From the NCBI GenBank assembly GCA_024277095.1, contig JAJRVX010000098.1, positions 1 through 28,409 on the forward strand: a stretch of 28,409 nucleotides of DNA, written 5' to 3'. Under the pieces are notes generated by a model, which saw only the letters and a program-made list of their open reading frames with translations, did no database searches and had not been told where the DNA came from. Each line of letters opens with the position of its first letter. Position 1 is the first letter of the stretch. The translations under genes and the position numbers were made by a program. Of this stretch, positions 22,591 to 28,409 are shown piece by piece. Source of the stretch: DUEN01 sp024277095. Its GTDB lineage: Bacteria > Chloroflexota > Anaerolineae > DUEN01.

Positions 22591-25014
22591 ATGGACGTTC
22601 TGGATGAGGAGCGAGAGGAACAGGCGATCAGCGTGCAGCTGGCGCAGGATCAGCTGCGCAAGGAAGTGGAAGCGGCGATCCAGGCCGTGAAGTCGGAGGA
22701 CTGGGACAAGGCGGCCGAGCATGTGCGCGATGCGATGGCCGCGCTGGAGGGGTACGGGTATCCGGAGCCGAAAGAGCAGGACTACGGATATTCGTCTCCG
22801 AAGTCCACGCAGGAGAACGCGTTGAAGGACGCAAGTAAGGCGATCGAGGCGAAGGACAAGGAAGCGGCGATCCAGGCGCTGGAGCGAGCTTTGCCGAAGC
22901 GCCGTGAGCAATCCTTGAGCCCTGATGAATCGGTCGTGGGCGGACCGGTGCGGGTGGCGCTGGACGCGGGCGCCCTGGAGGTGAAGCCAGGACGTACGTA
23001 TCAGGCTGTGGCGATCCGGCCCGGGGAGTGGAAGGGTCATGGGCTGTATGCGTCGCCTGAGGTGCTGAAACGCAACGCTCACAAGTTCAACGGGCTGGCC
23101 TCGTTCCTGAATCCGCCGATGCAGAATCCGGGGAATCACGGTCACCCGGCGTTGCAGCTCCTGTTGGGAATCTTCGACAACGCCCGATGGGACGACGAGG
23201 AGCAGGCGATCGTCGGCGACTATCATCTGCTGAGCACGCCGGCGGCCGAGTGGTTCGGCAGGCTAGCGGATGAGTTGATCCGGCTCAAAGAGCAGGACAA
23301 GCCAGCGCCGGATGTGGGCCTGTCCGCGGTGCCCTGGGTTCTGGTCGGCGATGAGCGCGAGGACGGCCTGCGCGAGGTCATGGACATTGTGAGCGTGGAG
23401 CAGCTGGACGCCGTCTTCCGCCCGGCGGCGGGTGGGGAGTTGAAGCGCATCATGGCGGCTGTGGGGCCGCTAGGCGGGGAGCGTGAAGCGGATAGCGGTC
23501 AGCAGATAGCCGTTAGCAGCCAGCAGTTAGCTGTCAGCGGGGAGCAGGGGGCGAGGAGCGGAGGGCGGATGGAGGAGGGCATGGAAGATCGGGGACAGGC
23601 ACAGAAGGAAGAAGAGCAGCAAGGAGAGAGAGTCATGACTGCACAGAAGGAACAGCAAGTACCAGGTGCGGATGAGCGAGTTGCCGCTCGGGTGGAGGCG
23701 TTCCTGGCGGCGCAGCGTGAGGCGCTGCTGAGCGCTCGCCTGGCGGCCAGCGGACTGCCCGAGGCGTTCCATGAGAACGTGCGTCGGTCGCTGCCTGAGG
23801 ACTGGGCGCCCGCCGACTTGGAGGCGGCGATCGAGTCCCAGCGACAGGTGTGGGCCGCGCTGCGTGAAGATGACGTGGTGCGTGACCTGGTGCCGAACGC
23901 TGGCATTCGAGGCATGACGACCAGCCTGGAGCAGATCGAGGAAGCTTTCCTGGCCTTGCTCGAAGGCCGCCGGCCGAAGGACGGCATTCGGCCGCTGTCC
24001 GGTATCCGGGAGCTGTACACGCTGCTCTCGGGTGACTACGAAATGCGTGGTTTGTTCCAGCCGGAGAACGTGTATCTGGCGAACGTGACCAGCACCACGA
24101 TGGCCGGGATGGTCGCCAACGCGCTCAACAAGGTGGTGGTCAATCAGTTCCAGCAGTATCCCCGGTGGTGGGAGCCGATCGTCCGGGTGGAGAACTTCAA
24201 CAGCCTGCAACAGATTAAGTGGATCACGCTGGGCGGGATCGGCGAGCTGCCGACGGTGGCCGAGGGCGCGGCATATACCGAGATGACCTGGGATGATCAG
24301 ACCGAAACCGCCGACTGGGTGAAGAAGGGCGGCTACCTGGGGATCACGCTGGAGGCGATCGACAAGGACGACACCCGGCGGCTACGGCAGGCTCCGAAGG
24401 CCCTGGCCCAGGCTGCATGGCTCAGTCTGGGTAAGGCGATTGCCAACATCTTCACGGCGGGTGGTGGTGTCGGGCCGACGATGAGCGACGGCAACGCGCT
24501 GTTCCATGCGGCTCACAACAACCTGGGGGCCTCGGCGCTGTCCTACTCGGCCTGGACGGCGACTCGGGCCGCGATGCGGAAACAGACGGAGTTGAACTCC
24601 GGCGAGCGGCTGGGCGGGCTGGTGGTGCCGAAGTTCTTGCTCGTCCCGCCGGATCTGGAGGGCGACGCCCTAACGATCCTGATGTCCGAGGGGCAGCCGG
24701 GGACGGCGGACAACGATGAGAACCCGTGGGCGCAGGGCGCGAGCCATGACGCTCGGCTCCAGGCGGCCACGCGCCGGGTGATCGTGGTGGACTTTTGGAC
24801 CGATGCCAACGACTGGGCGGCGGTGGCCGATCCGAACCTGTACCCGACGATCGGCCTGGGCTTCCGCTACGGTCAGACGCCGGAGATCTTCTCCGTGGCC
24901 TCGCCGACCTCCGGCCTGATGTTCACGAACGACGTGATGCCGGTCAAGGTGCGGTTCTTCTTCGCCACCGGGCCGATGGATTGGCGGGGGCTGTATAAGC
25001 ATAACGTGGCGTAA
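22591..25014 (+). CDS. Head maturation protease - major capsid protein fusion
   Basis: The 807-aa product joins parts that are usually separate genes. Residues 1-105 are helical and charged. Residues about 118-285 resemble a Mu-I/XkdF-type prohead protease (AVAIRPGEWKGHGLYASPEV, NHGHPAL, GLSAVPWVLV). A low-complexity linker (about 301-327) is encoded by AGC heptamers, and a charged scaffold-like stretch (about 328-480) follows. Residues about 480-807 resemble the Mu gpT-like major head subunit (WEPIVRVENFNSLQQIKWIT, SLGKAIANIFTAGGG, GNALFHAAHNNLG). A strong internal site, AAGGAG eight bases before ATG 23635, would give a separate 459-aa scaffold-capsid protein in the same frame. So the capsid protein may be made both ways. 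ATG 22591 follows AAGGAG; the GTG at 22582 is too close to it. Confidence 0.9.
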   Translation: MDVLDEEREEQAISVQLAQDQLRKEVEAAIQAVKSEDWDKAAEHVRDAMAALEGYGYPEPKEQDYGYSSPKSTQENALKDASKAIEAKDKEAAIQALERALPKRREQSLSPDESVVGGPVRVALDAGALEVKPGRTYQAVAIRPGEWKGHGLYASPEVLKRNAHKFNGLASFLNPPMQNPGNHGHPALQLLLGIFDNARWDDEEQAIVGDYHLLSTPAAEWFGRLADELIRLKEQDKPAPDVGLSAVPWVLVGDEREDGLREVMDIVSVEQLDAVFRPAAGGELKRIMAAVGPLGGEREADSGQQIAVSSQQLAVSGEQGARSGGRMEEGMEDRGQAQKEEEQQGERVMTAQKEQQVPGADERVAARVEAFLAAQREALLSARLAASGLPEAFHENVRRSLPEDWAPADLEAAIESQRQVWAALREDDVVRDLVPNAGIRGMTTSLEQIEEAFLALLEGRRPKDGIRPLSGIRELYTLLSGDYEMRGLFQPENVYLANVTSTTMAGMVANALNKVVVNQFQQYPRWWEPIVRVENFNSLQQIKWITLGGIGELPTVAEGAAYTEMTWDDQTETADWVKKGGYLGITLEAIDKDDTRRLRQAPKALAQAAWLSLGKAIANIFTAGGGVGPTMSDGNALFHAAHNNLGASALSYSAWTATRAAMRKQTELNSGERLGGLVVPKFLLVPPDLEGDALTILMSEGQPGTADNDENPWAQGASHDARLQAATRRVIVVDFWTDANDWAAVADPNLYPTIGLGFRYGQTPEIFSVASPTSGLMFTNDVMPVKVRFFFATGPMDWRGLYKHNVA
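23494..23570 (+). repeat. Heptamer array (AGCNGTY type) between protease and scaffold/capsid parts
   Basis: Eleven heptamers: AGCGGTC, AGCAGAT, AGCCGTT, AGCAGCC, AGCAGTT, AGCTGTC, AGCGGGG, then more diverged AGCAGGG, GGCGAGG, AGCGGAG and GGCGGAT. They encode SGQQIAVSSQQLAVSGEQGA. This is a third repeat family, in a linker 65 bp ahead of an internal start codon. Confidence 0.85.
23621..23637 (+). promoter_or_regulatory. Internal ribosome binding site and start for the capsid part
   Basis: AAGGAG (23621-23626) stands eight bases before an in-frame ATG (23635). It would allow a 459-aa scaffold-capsid protein to be made without the protease. The sequence around it is an imperfect duplication (CACAGAAGGAA... 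on both sides). Confidence 0.6.
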
Positions 25015-25077
25015 GGTGTATTGCGTAGTGCGTGTTGCATAGTGCGTGTTGCGTGTTGCGTATTGCGGAGGTGCGTG
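25015..25077 (+). repeat. Heptamer leader array before the HhH-protein gene
   Basis: Units GTATTGC, GTAGTGC, GTGTTGC, ATAGTGC, GTGTTGC, GTGTTGC and GTATTGC end in GGAGGTGC. That last, altered unit is the ribosome binding site, six bases before ATG 25078. Confidence 0.9.
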
Positions 25078-25383
25078 ATGGATGATCTGGCAACTTGCTT
25101 CGATCAGGTGCTGGCGGATGCGGTCCGTGGTCTGCGGCAGCAGGTTGCGGAGCTGCGCCGCGATGTGGAAGTGATCCGACTGGTGGTCAGCGATGATGCC
25201 GGGACGTTCTTTGAGGACTGGGGCGGGCTCCCGCCGGTCGTGATCGATCTGCTGGTTGATGCCGGGTACGAGACGCCCGATGTCGTGCGATCTGCAAGCG
25301 ACGACGACCTGCTGGCGGTGGACGGCATCGGGCCATTCCGCTTGGCTCAGATTCGAAAGGCATTGGGGGCACAAAATGCGTAA
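25078..25383 (+). CDS. Small coiled-coil / helix-hairpin-helix protein
   Basis: The 101-aa protein has an N-terminal coiled-coil (VRGLRQQVAELRRDVEVIRL) and a C-terminal helix-hairpin-helix (LLAVDGIGPFRLAQIRKALG) of the kind that binds DNA without sequence specificity. The position right after the capsid gene suggests a head-completion or DNA-associated virion protein; the function is inferred. ATG 25078 has a perfect GGAGG six bases upstream. The frame is open further upstream, but only through tandem repeats. Its stop overlaps the start of the next gene by 8 bp. Confidence 0.8.
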   Translation: MDDLATCFDQVLADAVRGLRQQVAELRRDVEVIRLVVSDDAGTFFEDWGGLPPVVIDLLVDAGYETPDVVRSASDDDLLAVDGIGPFRLAQIRKALGAQNA

Positions 25384-26476
25384 GCGACATCTGCTTCTCA
25401 TCGTTCTCGTTCTGATTGCTCTGATCGGCTGCACGGTCAGCGTCCGACCGGAGCGCTCCGATCTGGGCATGCCGTTCGGCGTGCAGGGTATTACGCATTT
25501 GAGCGGCCTGGAGGTGACCGGGTCGGTCAGCCTCCCGGACGAGAGCGTGGACATCTCCGCGTTGAACGATCACATCATCACTGTCTGTGGCGACGGCTGT
25601 GATTATTCCACGCTTTCCGCCGCGGTCTCCGGAGCGTCCAGTGGGGATCTGATCTGGCTGTTGCCTGGCTCTCACGTCGTGACCAGCGTCGTGGTCGATA
25701 AATCTCTCACGATCTACGCCCGCGATGCGCGTGCCACGGCAACGTATGGCACCACGTTGCAGATTGTGGGCGCTGCGACCGAGGCGGAGATCATCGGGGG
25801 GACGTGGGCCGCCGGCGGTGCGCTCAATCCTGGAATGGAGATCTACAACAACGCCACGGCCATCTTGCGGGATGTAACTCTTTATGGCGGCGACGATGAT
25901 TCCGGTGATGGTGGAGGTGATGGCCTTTATCTGGATTCCAGCGCGAACGTCACCGTCTACAACAGTCTGATCCAGGGTGGGGCAGACGGCGCCGGCGGGG
26001 CCCCCGGTGTGGGCATGGAGATATACGGCGGCGCTCAGTTCCATGCTTACCGTACCCGGATCCTCAGTGGGCCTGGATCGGACGCGAACTTTGGCCTACT
26101 CCTTGGAGCCACCGGGGTGAAAGCCTGGCTGTATGACTCGGACGTGATCGTTCAGACCGGGTCCACATCCTATCCCGGCATTCGGCTCTCCGGCGGCACT
26201 ACTTTGTATCTCTATGACTCCCGCGTCTCGTCCGCTCCAGGCGGCAATGCGGCGGCTGTGGATATCTTCCCCGATAACACCGGCACCGCTCATATCTACG
26301 GATCTCTGCTCATCGGGCATGGGACCGCAGCCGGCGCCGTCACGTGTGTCGCCGGGACGACGGTGAGAACAGCCAACAACGTCACGAACATCTCGCCGAT
26401 CACCGAGGCCACCGACTGCACGGATGCGGTCGGCTCGGGCAACGTCGTGGATACCGACGTGAGCTGGACGTTCTAG
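25376..26476 (+). CDS. Beta-helix protein with lipoprotein signal
   Basis: This 366-aa product starts with a lipoprotein-type leader (MRKRHLLLIVLVLIALIGC; lipobox LIGC, Cys19). A short spacer follows, then a right-handed beta-helix of the pectate-lyase/pectinesterase type: CDYSTLSAAVSGASSGDLIW, then repeated coils such as NVTVYNSLIQGG, QFHAYRTRILSG and TLYLYDSRVSSA. No catalytic residues of pectinases are obvious. Beta-helices are common in phage adsorption proteins, but a lipobox is unusual there. The protein could be a receptor-binding or decoration protein, or a lipoprotein displayed by lysogens (exclusion or conversion). The start overlaps the preceding gene by 8 bp. It is probably related to the following gene. 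Confidence 0.82.
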   Translation: MRKRHLLLIVLVLIALIGCTVSVRPERSDLGMPFGVQGITHLSGLEVTGSVSLPDESVDISALNDHIITVCGDGCDYSTLSAAVSGASSGDLIWLLPGSHVVTSVVVDKSLTIYARDARATATYGTTLQIVGAATEAEIIGGTWAAGGALNPGMEIYNNATAILRDVTLYGGDDDSGDGGGDGLYLDSSANVTVYNSLIQGGADGAGGAPGVGMEIYGGAQFHAYRTRILSGPGSDANFGLLLGATGVKAWLYDSDVIVQTGSTSYPGIRLSGGTTLYLYDSRVSSAPGGNAAAVDIFPDNTGTAHIYGSLLIGHGTAAGAVTCVAGTTVRTANNVTNISPITEATDCTDAVGSGNVVDTDVSWTF

Positions 26477-26478
26477 AG

Positions 26479-27276
26479 ATGCGAGTTCTACAAGGCGCAG
26501 GGGGCACACCTGGGCGGGTGCTGGTCGTCGATGCGTTGGGCAACGGCGATTACACGACGATCCAGGCGGCGATCAATGCCGCTTACGGGCAGGGGCCAAC
26601 CGCTGTGAATCCGTGGTTGGTCCTGGTCGCCCCCGGCAGCTATCAGGAGTCGTTGACGCTGTATGACTACGTCCACGTCGCGGGCCTGGCGCCGAACAGG
26701 GCAGCGTACATCAACGTTAGTGGGGCGTCGGCGATCCTGAACGGGGCGACGTGTACGCTGGCGAATCTGCGCATCGCGGGGGATGCGTCTCCGATCGTGG
26801 AGGTCAACACGGGCACGCTGCGGCTGCGGCACGTGACCATCGAGAACGATGATCCAGGCGTGGACGGGCTGAGCGTCTCCGGTGGCGTGGTCGAGGTCTT
26901 GGAGTCTGAGGTCCAGGCCGGCGGGTCGGCGTTGGCGCTCTCGGCCGGGATGGCGAGGGTCTATGACTCGATCCTGCGACGGTATCACACGATCGCGGGG
27001 GCCGCGTCTGAGCCGGCCGTGGAGGTCTCCAACGGCACGTTGCACGTGGTGCGATCGGTGGTGGAGAACGCATCGCCGGACGGGCCGGCGCTCCAATTCG
27101 CCGGCGCGCCGGTGGAGGCGAAGCTGTTGCAGTCGATCTTTCGCAAGGCTTCGGGGACGTACGCGATCGACGCGGCGCTGGCGGTGAGCGCTGTGATCGC
27201 CGCGTGTCTGGTGAACGGCTCGATCCATCCGAATGTCTCCGGCCTGGTGAGCTACACGGAGGACGCAACAATCTGA
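26479..27276 (+). CDS. Second beta-helix (pectinesterase-like) protein
   Basis: The 265-aa protein begins with VVDALGNGDYTTIQAAINAA, the opening motif of pectinesterase-type beta-helices, and continues with coil-like repeats (ATCTLANLRIAGD, GTLRLRHVTIEND, GTLHVVRSVVENA). No signal peptide is present. It starts 2 bp after the previous gene and shares its fold, so the two are probably diverged paralogues of a virion surface component. Active-site residues of true pectinesterases are not recognisable. Its TGA overlaps the next ATG by one base. Confidence 0.82.
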   Translation: MRVLQGAGGTPGRVLVVDALGNGDYTTIQAAINAAYGQGPTAVNPWLVLVAPGSYQESLTLYDYVHVAGLAPNRAAYINVSGASAILNGATCTLANLRIAGDASPIVEVNTGTLRLRHVTIENDDPGVDGLSVSGGVVEVLESEVQAGGSALALSAGMARVYDSILRRYHTIAGAASEPAVEVSNGTLHVVRSVVENASPDGPALQFAGAPVEAKLLQSIFRKASGTYAIDAALAVSAVIAACLVNGSIHPNVSGLVSYTEDATI

Positions 27277-27563
27277 TGGCGACTTACGCCGGGGTGGGTA
27301 GCTTTGTTCCGGCCGGATCTGTGAAGACGATTCACGCCGGCCGGGGATCGATTCTGAAGATCATCGCCAGTGGCGGGGGATCCCGTCCGGTGGCGCTGCA
27401 TGACGGGAGCAATGTTTCGGCGTCCGTGCTGTTCCGGCTCCACGTCCCGGCGGGAGGGATCGCCGACCTGGAGTTCCCGGAGGGGTTCCCTTTGCGCTTC
27501 TCGACCGGGCTGACGGTAGACGCGGGGGACTGCGATGTCTCCCTGATCGTGGTGGGGACGTAG
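27276..27563 (+). CDS. Small beta-rich phage protein of unknown function
   Basis: The 95-aa product is predicted to be almost entirely beta (SILKIIASGGGSRPVALHDG, SASVLFRLHVPAGG, DCDVSLIVVGT), like small decoration or fibre-head proteins of phages. I do not recognise a family. Start and the previous stop overlap as TGATG, implying translational coupling; the next gene follows by 2 bp. Confidence 0.75.
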   Translation: MATYAGVGSFVPAGSVKTIHAGRGSILKIIASGGGSRPVALHDGSNVSASVLFRLHVPAGGIADLEFPEGFPLRFSTGLTVDAGDCDVSLIVVGT

Positions 27564-27565
27564 CG

Positions 27566-28204
27566 ATGACGACACGTGCGGATCTCAACGCCCTTTGTCG
27601 ACGGCGGTTGGGTGATCTGGCCGCCCCCTATACCTGGGGCGATCTGCAACTCAATCAGTGGATCAACGACGCCATCGCCGACTACTCCAATTACTTCCCG
27701 CGGGAGCTCTCGATCGATGTCCCGGCGGTCGCTGGTCAGCGGGAATATGATCTCTCAACGTACCATCCCAGGGGCGTCTTGTCGGTTGAGTATCCGGCGG
27801 GCGAAGATCCGCCCTCATATCTGCGCCGCAGGTCCCGCTTGGGATCCGGCTTCTGGGGCGGGTGCTACTACGACATGATCGGCGATACGTTGATCCTGGG
27901 CATGAAGCCATCGGCGGGGGAAACGATCCGGGTGCGGTACCTTGCGGATCACGCTTACCCGGATGATGACGCCGATGTGATCACCGTGCCCGACGCGCAC
28001 CTGGAGCTGTTGGTGCTCTTTGTGCGTTGGGCCGCGGCCCAGGAACTGGAGGCGTTGGAGGCGCAGAATCCGGACGCTTCGACGCTGATGCTGAACCAAT
28101 TGAGCCTGGCGACGTTCCGGACCGAGCGGGCGTATCGGATGAAGCTGAACAGCTTGTTACCCGGACGTGATGGGGCTGTGGTGACGTGGGAGGGCTTGAT
28201 ATGA
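27566..28204 (+). CDS. Head-tail connector / adaptor-like protein
   Basis: This 212-aa protein starts MTTRADLNALCRRRLGDLAA, followed by QLNQWINDAIADYSNYFPRE. This resembles phage head-completion adaptor proteins that dock on the portal. The middle is beta-rich (QREYDLSTYHPRGVLSVEYP, GDTLILGMKPSAGETIRVRY) and the C-terminal part helical. Its place after the capsid block fits an adaptor role. It overlaps the next gene by 4 bp (ATGA). The exact family is not certain. Confidence 0.75.
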   Translation: MTTRADLNALCRRRLGDLAAPYTWGDLQLNQWINDAIADYSNYFPRELSIDVPAVAGQREYDLSTYHPRGVLSVEYPAGEDPPSYLRRRSRLGSGFWGGCYYDMIGDTLILGMKPSAGETIRVRYLADHAYPDDDADVITVPDAHLELLVLFVRWAAAQELEALEAQNPDASTLMLNQLSLATFRTERAYRMKLNSLLPGRDGAVVTWEGLI

Positions 28205-28401
28205 TGGAGCTTCCAGGTGCTGCGTGGGTTGCGCTTGTGCTTCTGGTCTCTGAGTGGATTCAGAAGTACGTTAAGAGCAAGTGGGTGCCGGTGGTCGTAG
28301 CGCTGTTGGCGGCAGTCGCCAAGTTCCTGGAGGTTTCCTTGGGGATCGAGGTGGCGGCCGCGTCTACACGTTCGTCGCTGATGCGGTTCTTGTTCGGCTA
28401 G
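28201..28401 (+). CDS. Small two-helix membrane protein
   Basis: The 66-aa product has two hydrophobic helices (AAWVALVLLVSEWIQ and VPVVVALLAAVAKFLEVSLG) separated by a basic loop (KYVKSKW). Size and topology fit a small holin, but no family motif is present and no endolysin lies within the window. It is translationally coupled to the previous gene by an ATGA overlap. A second ATG at 28204 could also be the start. Confidence 0.7.
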   Translation: MMELPGAAWVALVLLVSEWIQKYVKSKWVPVVVALLAAVAKFLEVSLGIEVAAASTRSSLMRFLFG

Positions 28402-28409
28402 CGCATAGC

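Noticed and set aside
17290..25077. Repeat arrays as CRISPR
   Set aside because: Units are only 7-8 bp, directly adjacent and degenerate, with no spacers and no cas genes.

Overview
The window joins a piece of bacterial chromosome (about 1-15,198) to the left end of an integrated phage-like element (about 15,199 to the window edge). The host is probably a member of the Chloroflexota. This is inferred from the high GC content, the B12-binding radical SAM protein with its DUF2344 partner, the style of the two-component proteins and the short tandem repeats; no rRNA or marker gene is present to prove it.

Chromosome, 1-9,100, mostly minus strand. A carbohydrate uptake operon encodes a lipoprotein solute-binding protein (7288-8817) and two MalF/MalG-type permeases (6210-7148, 5359-6204), with no ATPase gene nearby. 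After a 614-bp hairpin-rich gap come three catabolic genes: a metal-dependent amidohydrolase (3974-4744), a TIM-barrel glycoside-hydrolase-like protein (2517-3821) and a formylglycine sulfatase (1123-2478). Together they look like a locus for importing and degrading a sugar, possibly a sulfated one. The last gene, a DUF2344 protein (421-1098), is interrupted by one in-frame TAG and is followed by a clear intrinsic terminator. A 26-codon Tat signal-peptide remnant with a strong ribosome binding site lies upstream of the binding-protein gene.

Chromosome, 9,200-15,198. A regulator with an HTH-like segment and a C-terminal receiver domain (plus strand) converges on a membrane hybrid histidine kinase (minus strand); a heptamer tandem-repeat array lies between them. 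Upstream of the kinase is a TIGR03960-like radical SAM gene, the usual partner of the DUF2344 protein, here 12 kb away from it. The radical SAM gene and tRNA-Glu(CTC) are transcribed divergently from promoters whose -35 boxes overlap.

Element, 15,199-28,409, all plus strand. A tyrosine integrase starts just after tRNA-Glu; its ribosome binding site lies in the loop of the tRNA terminator. A control region follows, with two hairpins, a consensus promoter with a 16-bp dyad in its spacer, and an intrinsic terminator that ends at the next start codon. A small membrane-anchored protein comes next, then a head-morphogenesis series: terminase small and large subunits, portal, a large nucleotidyltransferase/DNA-ligase/LigD-phosphoesterase-like protein, a protease/major-capsid fusion with an internal start site, an HhH protein, two beta-helix proteins (one with a lipoprotein signal), a small beta protein, a head-tail connector-like protein and a two-helix membrane protein. 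Tail, lysis, replication and repressor genes and the right attachment site are not in the window.

The most distinctive feature is that three families of degenerate 7- or 8-bp tandem repeats occupy gene leaders and interdomain linkers of the element, in several cases supplying the ribosome binding site or start codon. One of these families also occurs once in the host chromosome.
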